Assembly (NCBI RefSeq): GCF_030325625.1
Contig: NZ_JACAIS010000002.1
Coordinates: 333,913 to 397,912, forward strand
Origin: Sphingobacterium sp. N143
GTDB lineage: Bacteria > Bacteroidota > Bacteroidia > Sphingobacteriales > Sphingobacteriaceae
Length of the DNA stretch: 64,000 nucleotides
Direction: 5' to 3'
Below, in pieces: positions 55,246-64,000 of the stretch. Position 1 is the first letter of the stretch. Every line of letters starts with the position of its first letter. The notes below the pieces were generated by a model. The model was not told the origin of the DNA. It searched no databases and saw only the letters and a list, made by a program, of their open reading frames with translations. The position numbers and the translations under genes were made by a program.

Positions 55246-57126
55246 ATGTCGGATATTATTCAATTACTTCCAGATAATGTTGCTAATCAGATTGCGGCGG
55301 GAGAAGTGGTGCAGCGACCAGCGTCTGCCATTAAAGAATTGATTGAGAATGCCATTGATGCTGGAGCTGACAAAATAAAACTTATTGTTAAAGATGCAGG
55401 CAAATCGCTCATCCAGGTTATTGACAATGGCTGTGGTATGAGTGTAACAGATGCACGTCTTTGCTTTGAACGCCATGCGACTTCAAAGATCAGAAAGGCT
55501 GAAGATCTATTTGCGATCCGCACCATGGGCTTCCGCGGTGAGGCCATGGCCTCCATTGCAGCGATTGCACAGGTTGAGCTCAAAACACGTCGTATAGAAG
55601 ATGAACTGGGTACTGTCGTTGAAATCGAAGGCTCAAAGGTGGTCAATCAATACCCCGAAGCAGTTGCTGCAGGAACAAATATCTTAGTCAAAAATCTGTT
55701 CTACAATATTCCTGCCCGTAGGAACTTCTTAAAGAGCAATTCGGTGGAAATGCGCCATATCATTGATGAATTTCAACGTATCGCATTATCCAATCCGCAG
55801 ATTTTCCTTACTTTACATAGTGATGGCAATGAAATTTACCATCTGCCAGCCGAAACACTGAAACAACGGATTGTCCATATTTTCGGGAATAATTACAACC
55901 AACGGCTAGTTCCTGTGGAAGAAGATACTTCCATTATCAAGATAGAAGGATTTGTCGGCAAACCTGAATTTGCCAAGAAGACCCGTGGTGAACAGTTCTT
56001 TTTCGTCAATAAACGTTTTATACGGGATCCTTACTTGCATCATGCGGTTATGAATGCCTATGAAGAAATTCTGCAGGCAGAAACATTTCCTTTTTACGTT
56101 CTGTTTATCGATATTGACCCCGCCCGTATTGATATCAATGTACACCCAACGAAGACGGAGATCAAATACGAGGATGACAAAGCCATCTATGCTATCATCC
56201 GTTCAGCAGTAAAGCGGTCTTTAGGTCGATATAATATCATGCCTTCGCTGGATTTCGAACAGGAGACGAGTTTTTCCAATTTGATCACAAAAAAATCACT
56301 GGATGAGATCATTGTTCCAACGGTGACTTTTAACCCCGACTTCAACCCCTTTGATACGGACAAATCAACGTCAAATTATTCGCGATCGGATCATTATGCT
56401 GAAGGATTTGCCAAGAAAACGGGTGGGATACCAAGCAACTGGGACTCCTTGTATCAAATTGTTGAAAAAGAAGAATCTGTTCAGCTCCCCTTACATACCG
56501 AAGCGGAATTGGAAACAGACCGCCCACAACATATCCAGGTAGAAGATAAGGCCTCTTCCAAGCTGTTCTTTCAGTTACACAACAAGTATATCGTTTCGCA
56601 GATTCATTCGGGCTTTATCCTGATTGACCAACAGTCGGCTCATGAACGTATTCTTTTTGAACAATTCCTTGCGCAACTGGATCAGCATAAAGGTCTGAGT
56701 CAGCAGAGCCTGTTTCCGCAGACTATCGATCTGAATGCCGCAGACAACGAATTGATGAAAGACATACTGGATGACATCAATGGGTTAGGATTTCAAATTC
56801 GTGAATTTGGAAAAAATTCTTATATTATAGATGGAATTCCTGCAGACCTCGGTACTGGCTTTGATGAAATAAAGATGATCGAGAAGATATTGGAAGATTA
56901 TAAAAACAATCAATCCGAGTATAAGCTCGCTAAGCGGGAAAATCTCGCGAAAAGTCTTGCCCGCAATGCGGCAATCAAGCCAGGCACACCGCTTGACAAC
57001 ACGGCTATGGCAGAATTGGTTGATAAGCTCTTTGCTTGTCAATCACCCAATACTTCCATCTATGGCAACCCGGTGATCGTAACATTTACATTGCAAGAAT
57101 TGGCTGAAAAATTTGGCAAAAACTAG
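55246..57126 (+). CDS. mutL: DNA mismatch repair protein MutL with altered nuclease site
   Basis: MutL (626 aa from ATG 55246). The GHKL ATPase is intact: ELIENAIDAGA, DNGCGM, RHATSKI, GFRGEAMASI. In the C-terminal domain the nuclease motif DQHA(X)2E(X)4E reads DQQSAHERILFE (D461, E467 kept; the His is Q463). The downstream ACxxxIK motif reads ARNAAIK (Cys lost) and CPHGRP reads SIYGNP (S604, Y606). The four metal-binding residues known from B. subtilis (H464, C573, C604, H606) are therefore replaced. It may lack endonuclease activity. It leads a run with two rhomboids and an EEP protein, only 16 bases before the first. Confidence 0.95.
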   Translation: MSDIIQLLPDNVANQIAAGEVVQRPASAIKELIENAIDAGADKIKLIVKDAGKSLIQVIDNGCGMSVTDARLCFERHATSKIRKAEDLFAIRTMGFRGEAMASIAAIAQVELKTRRIEDELGTVVEIEGSKVVNQYPEAVAAGTNILVKNLFYNIPARRNFLKSNSVEMRHIIDEFQRIALSNPQIFLTLHSDGNEIYHLPAETLKQRIVHIFGNNYNQRLVPVEEDTSIIKIEGFVGKPEFAKKTRGEQFFFVNKRFIRDPYLHHAVMNAYEEILQAETFPFYVLFIDIDPARIDINVHPTKTEIKYEDDKAIYAIIRSAVKRSLGRYNIMPSLDFEQETSFSNLITKKSLDEIIVPTVTFNPDFNPFDTDKSTSNYSRSDHYAEGFAKKTGGIPSNWDSLYQIVEKEESVQLPLHTEAELETDRPQHIQVEDKASSKLFFQLHNKYIVSQIHSGFILIDQQSAHERILFEQFLAQLDQHKGLSQQSLFPQTIDLNAADNELMKDILDDINGLGFQIREFGKNSYIIDGIPADLGTGFDEIKMIEKILEDYKNNQSEYKLAKRENLAKSLARNAAIKPGTPLDNTAMAELVDKLFACQSPNTSIYGNPVIVTFTLQELAEKFGKN

Positions 57127-57142
57127 AAGATAAAAAAACAAG

Positions 57143-57823
57143 ATGTTTCCACAATTGACTCCCGTTATCAAAAATTTACTGATCGTAAATATTGTATTCT
57201 TTTTAGGATCACAATTTGTGCCTATTGCAGATGCCTATCTTCCGGTTTATTATCCTGATTCACCTTTTTTCAAAATCTGGCAGATCATCACCCATATGTT
57301 TATGCATGCTGATCTTGGCCACATATTTTTTAATATGTTCTCTTTGGTGATGTTTGGCCCTATGATCGAGCATGTCCTTGGTCCCAAACGTTTTCTGAAC
57401 TTTTATTTAATATCCGGCATTGGAGCCTGGTTTCTGTATACTGCAGTCAATGGGATCCAGTTATATCAAGCGACAGGATCATTTTTTCCACTCCATGGAA
57501 TGAGTGGCAGTGAAATCCTTGCCTTATCGAATACGGGCAACTATGAAGCCCTTACGTATAGAATACCGATGTTGGGAGCCTCAGGTGCCGTATACGGTGT
57601 GTTACTGGCTTTTGCCTACCTTTTTCCAAACATACCGCTCCAATTTTTGTTTATCCCTGTACCGGTCAAAGCGAAATATATGATCGGTGGTTTTATCTTG
57701 ATCGAGATCTATATGAGCTTGTCCAGACCCGGCGATTCGGTGGCCCATTTGGCCCATGTTGGGGGAGCCTTATTTGGCTACCTGCTGCTTAAAATCTGGA
57801 AGATTAGAAAAGGAATTTATTAA
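57143..57823 (+). CDS. Rhomboid family intramembrane serine protease
   Basis: A 226-aa six-helix membrane protein. Catalytic Ser148 in LGASGAVYG and His205 in AHLAHVGGALFGY, with HMFMHADLGHIFFNMFSLVM earlier (the loop 1/TM2 motif). Rhomboids cut membrane-embedded substrates. It starts 16 bases after mutL and is followed by a rhomboid-like protein after 11 bases, so the three are co-transcribed. The residues for activity are all present. Confidence 0.94.
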   Translation: MFPQLTPVIKNLLIVNIVFFLGSQFVPIADAYLPVYYPDSPFFKIWQIITHMFMHADLGHIFFNMFSLVMFGPMIEHVLGPKRFLNFYLISGIGAWFLYTAVNGIQLYQATGSFFPLHGMSGSEILALSNTGNYEALTYRIPMLGASGAVYGVLLAFAYLFPNIPLQFLFIPVPVKAKYMIGGFILIEIYMSLSRPGDSVAHLAHVGGALFGYLLLKIWKIRKGIY

Positions 57824-57834
57824 TATCGTATGCA

Positions 57835-58713
57835 ATGAATAATATCGGTTTAAAAGATTTCTGGAGACAAACATATAAAACAGGCTCACCAATTCCCTTG
57901 GTGATCAGTATTCAGGTATGTTTATTTGTCCTCATCTATTTTTTGGACCTTCTTTTTGAGTTAAAGATTGTTTCCCAGAGTTTTCTACAGCCTATTGTAC
58001 AACGATTGAGCTTACCAAGTAACTTTGCCGGTTTCCTAGCGCAACCTTGGTCATTGATTTCATCCAATTTTGTATATGTACAGTTGTTAAATTTAATTTT
58101 TGACAGCCTTTGGCTTTACTGGGTAGGTCAGATATTCTTCACTTTTCTGAACAAGAGACAATTTTATTTTGTCTATATCTGTTCATGGCTTCTCAGCAGC
58201 ATACTTTACGTAGGCTTTGGCTCCATTCTTCCGATGCCCAGCACACTGCATCTAATGGGTGGAGCGCATCCTTTAGCAGCCACGCTAGCCGCAGTTGTCG
58301 TGCTGGTCCCTAACTACGAATTGCGTCTTTTACTATTCGGCACAGTTAAATTAAAAGTGATTGCCATTATCTATTTTGCATTGGAGTTCTTATTTTTCAC
58401 GATCGGGAACAGACCTGCTGCAGTTTCGTATTTTGCGGTCATACTTTTCGGAATGGCTTTTACTTATGCCCTCAAGTCGGGTATGGACTGGTCTACAATT
58501 TTTCAGAGAAAACAAAAAAAACCTGCAAAAATGAAAGTTGTTGTAGGGAATAACATACCGACACATCGGAAACATCGTTATGACTTACCCAATCAGGACG
58601 AAATTGATGCCATTTTGGACAAAATTTCTGTCTCTGGCTACGAAAGTCTGACAAACCATGAAAAAGAAACGCTCTTTAGAGCAAGCAATAGTGGCGACAA
58701 GGTTGATGGATAG
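57835..58713 (+). CDS. Rhomboid-like protein lacking catalytic residues, with C-terminal extension
   Basis: A 292-aa membrane protein with rhomboid layout but the catalytic motif reads HLMGGAHPLAATL: the Ser position is A144, and the His position in TM6 is Y199 (AAVSYFAVILFG). It is therefore probably inactive. Residues about 218-292 form a cytoplasmic tail (HRYDLPNQDEIDAILDKISV, NHEKETLFRASN) like DUF6576, seen after rhomboid domains in this phylum. The pair suggests a regulator or adaptor for the active rhomboid, though other roles are possible. Its end overlaps the next start in ATGGATAG (58706-58713). Confidence 0.85.
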   Translation: MNNIGLKDFWRQTYKTGSPIPLVISIQVCLFVLIYFLDLLFELKIVSQSFLQPIVQRLSLPSNFAGFLAQPWSLISSNFVYVQLLNLIFDSLWLYWVGQIFFTFLNKRQFYFVYICSWLLSSILYVGFGSILPMPSTLHLMGGAHPLAATLAAVVVLVPNYELRLLLFGTVKLKVIAIIYFALEFLFFTIGNRPAAVSYFAVILFGMAFTYALKSGMDWSTIFQRKQKKPAKMKVVVGNNIPTHRKHRYDLPNQDEIDAILDKISVSGYESLTNHEKETLFRASNSGDKVDG

Positions 58714-59821
58714 AAGGACATTTTTAAGACGAAAACTTGGATTCATAAGTAAAACAATGTTCCTGGCGAATATGCTTGCGGTCATTGCATTGCTGTTGAG
58801 TTATGCCGCTACTTTTATCAATCCAAAATCTTTTTGGCCAATTGCATTTTTAGGGCTGGGTTACCTCCCTATTCTCATCGTGAATATCGGTTTTATCTGT
58901 TATTGGCTACTCCGTAAACGTAAAATTGCACTTTATTCACTGGTGACAATCTTGATCGGCTGGCCCTTTTTAACTAAACACTGGAACATTCGGAAAGAAA
59001 ATGGTCCTGTGCCACCTGAAACGCGTACGCTGCGTGTCATGACCTTCAATGCGCACTTATTTAAAAAAGTGGACGATGAGAAAAAAAATTTTAAAGCCGA
59101 TGTGGTCCATATGATCGACAGCATATCTCCTGATGTCATCTGTTTCCAGGAATATATCAGTAAGATCAAAGGAAAACATGTCTTTTCGGAAGAATTCAAA
59201 GATAAACTGGATTACGACTATTTCTTCTTTGAACCAAGCTCCAAGAATGACTATGAGGCCTATGGTATGGCTGTCCTGTCCCGGTTTCCGATCTACGATT
59301 CGGGCACCATCAGTGATAACCATTACGGCATCAATAGAATCAGCTATGTAGACATCAAGAAGCAGGATACGCTGATCCGTGTTTACAATATACATCTACG
59401 GTCATTTGCCCTTCAGAATGAGGACAAGGAGTTTATCCAGAATCTGTCCAACAAGAATGAGAAAGACAATACCGCCCCCCGCCGGTTGAGCAGAAAATTG
59501 AAAAATGCGTTTGAACTGCGCAGTGAACAGGCTCATTCGCTGAAAAATCATATGAACAATTGTCAGTATCCCTACGTGGCCGTTGGGGATTTCAATGATA
59601 CCCCAATGAGCTATTCGGTCAATTTAATCGGTGATGGCATGTATAATGCTTTTAAGGAAAAAGGACATGGCTGGGGTGTTACACATCATGAGCTGCTGCC
59701 TATTTTTCAGATCGATTATATCTTTGCCAGCCCCAAGTTTGAAATCCTGAATTATCAGGTAGTCAAACAAAAGTTATCGGATCACTATCCAGTATGGTCC
59801 GACCTCCGACTTAAGCCTTAG
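58706..59821 (+). CDS. Membrane-anchored endonuclease/exonuclease/phosphatase-family protein
   Basis: A 371-aa protein from ATG 58706, which overlaps the upstream stop (ATGGATAG); the longer frame from 58658 adds 16 residues that are antagonistic to this spacing. Two or three N-terminal membrane segments (to about residue 85) precede the EEP domain: LRVMTFNAHLF, DVICFQEYIS, VYNIHLRSF, VAVGDFNDTP and the final SDHYPVWSDL with the catalytic His/Asp. It could be a phosphodiesterase or nuclease facing the periplasm; substrate unknown. It ends 11 bases into the convergent S41 gene. Confidence 0.88.
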   Translation: MDRRTFLRRKLGFISKTMFLANMLAVIALLLSYAATFINPKSFWPIAFLGLGYLPILIVNIGFICYWLLRKRKIALYSLVTILIGWPFLTKHWNIRKENGPVPPETRTLRVMTFNAHLFKKVDDEKKNFKADVVHMIDSISPDVICFQEYISKIKGKHVFSEEFKDKLDYDYFFFEPSSKNDYEAYGMAVLSRFPIYDSGTISDNHYGINRISYVDIKKQDTLIRVYNIHLRSFALQNEDKEFIQNLSNKNEKDNTAPRRLSRKLKNAFELRSEQAHSLKNHMNNCQYPYVAVGDFNDTPMSYSVNLIGDGMYNAFKEKGHGWGVTHHELLPIFQIDYIFASPKFEILNYQVVKQKLSDHYPVWSDLRLKP

Positions 59822-61421
59822 GCACCTGATATCCCAATGTTTTTAACCCTATTTCAATAAACTTATCCTTCCGGTTTTTGATCTTATAATAGGCTTCTCT
59901 TCCGAAATAATAGCGTCCTACTAAGGCCTCAATATCGGACTGGATCAAATCATGGAGATTTTCCGCCTCGCGGGCAGTGACAGCAATATTCTTTTGGGTG
60001 TTCAGATAGTGAATAAATAAGTCAAATTCTGAAGCGGGTAAATGGTAGCCACTGATAAAATTTTCAATGGAATATGCGGGTAAATGTCGGGTAAATCGAT
60101 CGTACACAAATTCCTCTATCGCATTGGAATGAAAAATCTCCCGATACTTTGCACTTGTCTCATTGGTATCGATCGGAATATTCACATCGGGTAAAATCCC
60201 ACCGCCACCAAAAACCAGCTTGCCTTTACTCGTTGTAAACATTTCTTTCTGGCTATACTCGGTATCGAGTGTCCAGAGATCAAAGCCGGTCATATATTTG
60301 GCTACGTCAAAATTAGCACGGGTATATTTACGTTGAATACATCTGCCAAGTGGCGTATAATAACGTGCTACTGTCAGGTTAACCGCAGAGCCATCAGAAA
60401 AATCAAACTGTTCTTGGACAAGCCCCTTTCCATAAGATCTTCTTCCTACAATGGTGGCTCTATCCAGATCCTGCAACGCTCCACTCAAAATTTCACTGGC
60501 AGATGCGGTACTTTCATTGATAAGGACAATAACACGTCCCTCTCCAAATTCTCCGGCTTTCTCCGAATAATAATCCCGACGTAATTCATTGGCGCCTTCA
60601 GTGTACATCAACAACCGCTTCTCTTTAAAAAACTGACCTGCAAGATCAATGGCTGTATGTACAAATCCACCACCATTATTTCGCAGATCCAGGATAAGGT
60701 CCTGGGCACCACTTTTACGCAAATCAATCAGGGATTGTTTAAATTCATCGGCCGTTTTGTGTCCAAATCTCCGAATTTTGATATAGGCCGTCTTGGGGGC
60801 AATCATATAGGAGGCATCTAAACTGGAAACATTCACCTGATCACGAATGACCTTGAGGGGCGTATGTAGTTCCTGACCATTCCGCTGAATGGAGATCAGC
60901 ACGGCAGAACCTTTTTTCCCCCTGATCAACCGGTCAATTTCAGTTTCAGTAACTTTTCCGCTGGCTAGGTCTTTATTGCCGATCTTCAAAATGCGATCCC
61001 CAATCCGCATCCCACTTTTCTCCGCTGGCCCCCCTGACACCAAGCCTACCACAAGCAAGGTATCTTTCAAACGAAAATACTCCACACCTATCCCATCAAA
61101 GGACCCTTCGAGAGTCTGATGTTTTGCCAACACCTCTTTGGGCCGCAAGAAGGTAGAAAAAGGATCAAGCCGGGAAACGACATGTTCAATAGCCTCATCC
61201 TGTACGGTATCAATACTGATATTGTCCACGTAGTTTTCAGAAATCAGCTGGATAAGGTATTGCAATTTGTCGGAATTTCCCCGGGAGCTTAAGCTGGAGA
61301 AGGTTGTCTTTTGGTTATTTCCCTGTTCTTCGGCATAGTTCTGTCCCAACAGTAAGCCAAGAAGCAATACTGCAGCATATGTAGCAGCTACGAAGATATT
61401 TCGCTTAATACTTTTTTGCAT
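59811..61421 (-). CDS. S41-family C-terminal processing protease
   Basis: A 536-aa protease with an N-terminal membrane anchor (IFVAATYAAVLLLGLLLG). A PDZ domain (GIGVEYFRLKDTLLVVGLVS, GPAEKSGMRIGDRILKIGN) precedes the catalytic domain with Ser in INESTASASEILSGAL and Lys in GRRSYGKGLVQEQF, the Ser/Lys dyad of the Prc/CtpA type. Periplasmic processing or turnover of exported proteins is likely. It is convergent with the EEP gene; their stop codons overlap by 11 bases, leaving no room for a normal terminator. Confidence 0.95.
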   Translation of the reverse strand: MQKSIKRNIFVAATYAAVLLLGLLLGQNYAEEQGNNQKTTFSSLSSRGNSDKLQYLIQLISENYVDNISIDTVQDEAIEHVVSRLDPFSTFLRPKEVLAKHQTLEGSFDGIGVEYFRLKDTLLVVGLVSGGPAEKSGMRIGDRILKIGNKDLASGKVTETEIDRLIRGKKGSAVLISIQRNGQELHTPLKVIRDQVNVSSLDASYMIAPKTAYIKIRRFGHKTADEFKQSLIDLRKSGAQDLILDLRNNGGGFVHTAIDLAGQFFKEKRLLMYTEGANELRRDYYSEKAGEFGEGRVIVLINESTASASEILSGALQDLDRATIVGRRSYGKGLVQEQFDFSDGSAVNLTVARYYTPLGRCIQRKYTRANFDVAKYMTGFDLWTLDTEYSQKEMFTTSKGKLVFGGGGILPDVNIPIDTNETSAKYREIFHSNAIEEFVYDRFTRHLPAYSIENFISGYHLPASEFDLFIHYLNTQKNIAVTAREAENLHDLIQSDIEALVGRYYFGREAYYKIKNRKDKFIEIGLKTLGYQVPKA

Positions 61422-61832
61422 GGGGAACCATCATAAACTTATAAAATACCCATTTTTGAAAAACACAAACATGGATAAAAACAAATTATATACATATGAA
61501 ACCCTCATCAACCCAATACACGCGCATACACAGGAATGAACCAGATTGATTTAAATAATCGGTGCATAATAGTTTTTGATGGCTTCTATCCAAAAGTAGC
61601 AAGTTTATTCGGTTAAACGAGTAAATTGACGCATATTTTTACATAAAAAACAAAAACATCAGGCTCCTGTCCCACAGCATTAAACGGGATGATTTCTCTG
61701 GTCCAGCAAGTTTTTCATACGGAACGAAGCCATCCCTCCCACACAGCCGTAAATTTGTTGTTATAGCCTGCAAATAAACTTGCAAATAACCGTAAATTTA
61801 TCTTAGTTTGAAGCAGAAAAGGAATTTATTAT
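61422..61832. other. 411-base divergent intergenic region
   Basis: No credible gene. It has two direct copies of CCGTAAATTT (61747-61756 and 61790-61799) and two of TGCAAATAA (61769-61777 and 61781-61789), just before the gene on the right. TTG (61780-61782) and TTAGTTTG (61803-61810), 20 bases apart, could be its promoter; the second has one mismatch to TAnnTTTG. I see nothing definite near the S41 start. Confidence 0.5.
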
Positions 61833-62402
61833 ATGCATGAAATCGAACCATATTACAATTGGCGTGACTACTATATTGCTGCCGAGGACGAACAGTCTCC
61901 ATTCTATGGCACGGTTTATAGCGAATTCGATTTTGACAAGCAGATCTATAACTTTTTATTACATCCACAATGGGATGAATTCGGTTCGCTCACCCTATAC
62001 TTGAAGATCTTATTTGTCGATTATGAGCTTCAATACTGTATTATCGAGCTAATTGGGGAATGGAATGATGCCATCTATAATGACATCATGTTACTCAAAA
62101 GAGAGATCATCGATGTATTGATCAGTCAGGGCATCAAATATTTTATCCTTATTGGTGAAAATGTTTTGAATTTTCATGCTTCAGATGATTCTTATTATGA
62201 GGAATGGTTTCAGGATATTGATGATGGCTGGATTGCCGGTATCGGCTTCCGGGAGCATGTCATTGAAGAATTCCAGCAGCAGAATATCGATTACTATATC
62301 AATTTTGGCGGAGCCCTGCATGAACTTTCATGGCGGACCTTAAAACCGAAACAGGTGTTTCATCATGTCAATGAGTCATTGACTAAGCGTCTGGGCTATT
62401 GA
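61833..62402 (+). CDS. Hypothetical protein, acidic, conserved-looking
   Basis: A 189-aa cytoplasmic protein that I do not recognise. It is rich in Asp, Glu, Tyr and Trp (IEPYYNWRDYYIAAEDEQSP; YYEEWFQDIDDGWIAGIGF) with an alternating strand/helix pattern and IIELIGEWNDAIYNDIMLLK. No signal peptide, membrane segment or clear catalytic motif. A ribosome-binding site (AGAAAAGGA) and a plausible promoter precede it, and it has normal codon use, so it is a real gene. It stands alone between S41 and fumC. Confidence 0.8.
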   Translation: MHEIEPYYNWRDYYIAAEDEQSPFYGTVYSEFDFDKQIYNFLLHPQWDEFGSLTLYLKILFVDYELQYCIIELIGEWNDAIYNDIMLLKREIIDVLISQGIKYFILIGENVLNFHASDDSYYEEWFQDIDDGWIAGIGFREHVIEEFQQQNIDYYINFGGALHELSWRTLKPKQVFHHVNESLTKRLGY

Positions 62403-62480
62403 GCCGTACGTACTCAGATTCTGGTTACACAAGCCCACGGGCCACTTACTGTTTCCATTTTTTAATTTTTACCGCTTAAT

Positions 62481-62513
62481 TTTGACTTTTTACCGTATTA
62501 TCCTGTAACTTTG
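62481..62513 (+). promoter_or_regulatory. Putative fumC promoter
   Basis: TTTG (62481-62484), 21-base spacer, TAACTTTG (62506-62513), a good fit to TTTG / TAnnTTTG. Transcription would start near 62519, giving a leader of about 64 bases before ATG 62583. Confidence 0.6.
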
Positions 62514-62582
62514 TACATGGTGTATCATGTGCTGAGCACAGATCACTTTTTTATTTTTACGTTTTACTTATACAAACACAAT

Positions 62583-63980
62583 ATGTCATTCAGAATTGAA
62601 AAAGATACGATGGGTGAAGTTCAGGTACCTGCAGACAAATACTGGGGTGCTCAAACAGAACGTTCACGCAACAACTTCAAAATCGGACCGGCAGCTTCTA
62701 TGCCACATGAAATCATCGCGGGTTTTGCTTATCTAAAAAAAGCCGCAGCTTATGCAAACCATGAGTTGGGTGTATTACCCGTAGAGAAACGTGATGCTAT
62801 TGCTGCGGTGTGTGACGAAATCCTGGCGGGTAAACTGGATGATCAATTTCCATTGGTAATTTGGCAAACAGGATCGGGTACACAGTCCAACATGAATGTA
62901 AATGAAGTTGTGGCCAACCGTGCCCAAGTATTAGCTGGACATAAAATCGGAGAAGGCGAGCCGGTATTAAAGGCGAATGATGATGTTAACAAATCACAGT
63001 CATCTAATGATACCTTCCCCACCGGAATGCACATTGCAGCATACAAAGCTGTGGCGGAAGTGACGATCCCGGGCGTGGAAAAATTACGCGATACTTTAGC
63101 AAAAAAAGCGGAAGAATTCAAAAACGTCGTTAAAATTGGCCGCACCCACTTAATGGATGCAACACCATTGACTTTGGGCCAAGAGATCTCAGGCTACGTG
63201 GCCCAATTGAACCATGGTTTGAAGGCATTACGAAATACACTTTCCCACCTATCAGAGCTTGCTTTGGGTGGTACAGCAGTGGGTACAGGATTGAATACGC
63301 CAAAGGGCTATGACGTGGTTGTTGCCAAGTATATTGCTGAATTTACGGGTCTTCCTTTTGTAACCGCTGAAAATAAATTTGAAGCATTGGCGGCTCATGA
63401 TGCTATCGTGGAAACTCATGGTGCATTGAAACAGTTGGCTGTAGCATTGAATAAAATTGCGAATGACATTCGTATGCTGGCTTCAGGTCCACGTTCGGGT
63501 ATCGGTGAAATCCTGATCCCTGAGAATGAACCAGGATCATCAATAATGCCAGGTAAAGTAAACCCTACACAATGTGAAGCCTTGACAATGGTTGCTGCAC
63601 AAGTAATGGGCAATGATGTCGCCATCACCATCGGCGGTACACAGGGCCACTACGAACTGAACGTTTTTAAACCTGTTATGGCCGCAAACTTCTTACAGTC
63701 TGCCCGTTTATTGGGTGATGCCTGCGTTTCATTTGAAGAACACTGTGCTGCCGGTATTGAGCCAAACTACAAACGTATTAAAGAATTGGTTGACAACTCA
63801 TTGATGTTGGTAACGGCCTTAAATACAAAAATTGGTTATTACAAAGCTGCTGAAATTGCACAAACAGCGCATAAAAATGGCACTACATTGAAAGAAGAAG
63901 CTGTACGTCTGGGTTATGTAACTCCAGAGGATTTTGATGCCTGGGTAAAACCAGAAGATATGGTTGGAAGTTTAAAATAA
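62583..63980 (+). CDS. fumC: Class II fumarate hydratase
   Basis: FumC (465 aa) interconverts fumarate and malate in the TCA cycle without an iron-sulfur cluster. I use ATG 62583 ([20 protein letters not shown]), the normal N-terminus; the frame from 62511 would add 24 residues and overlap the promoter. Motifs: [28 protein letters not shown] and the signature [16 protein letters not shown] with the catalytic loop. It ends 20 bases before the window end, where I see no further feature. Confidence 0.97.
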   Translation: MSFRIEKDTMGEVQVPADKYWGAQTERSRNNFKIGPAASMPHEIIAGFAYLKKAAAYANHELGVLPVEKRDAIAAVCDEILAGKLDDQFPLVIWQTGSGTQSNMNVNEVVANRAQVLAGHKIGEGEPVLKANDDVNKSQSSNDTFPTGMHIAAYKAVAEVTIPGVEKLRDTLAKKAEEFKNVVKIGRTHLMDATPLTLGQEISGYVAQLNHGLKALRNTLSHLSELALGGTAVGTGLNTPKGYDVVVAKYIAEFTGLPFVTAENKFEALAAHDAIVETHGALKQLAVALNKIANDIRMLASGPRSGIGEILIPENEPGSSIMPGKVNPTQCEALTMVAAQVMGNDVAITIGGTQGHYELNVFKPVMAANFLQSARLLGDACVSFEEHCAAGIEPNYKRIKELVDNSLMLVTALNTKIGYYKAAEIAQTAHKNGTTLKEEAVRLGYVTPEDFDAWVKPEDMVGSLK

Positions 63981-64000
63981 GCTGTGACTGTTATTTCATT

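Overview
The window looks like chromosomal DNA of a Bacteroidota member, most likely Sphingobacterium or a close relative in the Sphingobacteriaceae. Three things point there. There are tandem SusC/SusD pairs with polysaccharide-active enzymes. Several promoters fit the Bacteroidota TTTG / TAnnTTTG pattern. There are proteins of families I associate with this group (DUF6266, META lipoprotein, OmpP1/FadL, GMC oxidoreductase with a subunit-3 partner). The genus is inferred from protein character, not from a database match. I saw no tRNA, rRNA, CRISPR array, prophage or insertion sequence.

Layout. 1-6000: end of a branched-chain amino acid operon (leuC tail, leuD, an ABC ATPase, leuB, leuA, then ilvA), closed by strong terminators. 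6168-10645: a DUF2911 protein, a deletion scar joining the front of an AraC regulator to the back of a sodium:solute symporter, and a large S9 peptidase. 11004-14866: a class Ib ribonucleotide reductase operon (nrdH, nrdI, nrdE, nrdF) behind a 358-base region with two DnaA-box-like sites. 14940-27354: a glycan locus on the minus strand (phosphodiesterase-like protein, GH76, two SusC/SusD pairs), probably for alpha-mannan. 27767-31396: a GMC oxidoreductase with its Tat-type partner, a HAD hydrolase and a DUF6266 protein. 31682-36115: FAH-family enzyme, M23 peptidase, PrxQ/Bcp peroxiredoxin, glycyl-tRNA synthetase. 36217-39454: a lipoprotein and an M64 peptidase. 39553-44788: AraC regulator with GH95 and GH29 fucosidases. 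45065-52000: META lipoprotein, metZ, tpx, FadL-like porin with an SGNH lipoprotein, OsmC protein, membrane protein. 52209-61421: uvrA, mutL, two rhomboid-type proteins, an endonuclease/phosphatase-family protein and an S41 protease. 61833-63980: an unrecognised protein and fumC.

How parts work together. The leu genes and ilvA supply leucine and isoleucine precursors. The nrd operon makes deoxynucleotides, with NrdI and NrdH as activator and reductant. The two SusC/SusD pairs would import oligosaccharides cut by GH76. GH29 and GH95 would release fucose in the periplasm. UvrA and MutL are two DNA repair proteins in one neighbourhood.

Most interesting signals: (1) two separated sequence blocks conserved upstream of both susC genes at almost identical distances from the start codons; (2) a MutL whose nuclease metal site appears to be lost; (3) an inactive-looking rhomboid beside an active one; (4) the AraC/symporter deletion scar; (5) a three-copy palindromic repeat in a divergent promoter region; (6) an asymmetric ABC ATPase inside the leucine operon; (7) mutL and glyS start codons exactly six bases after a -7 promoter element. 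I did not find a clearly new multi-gene system; the paired susC leaders are the best candidate for undescribed biology.
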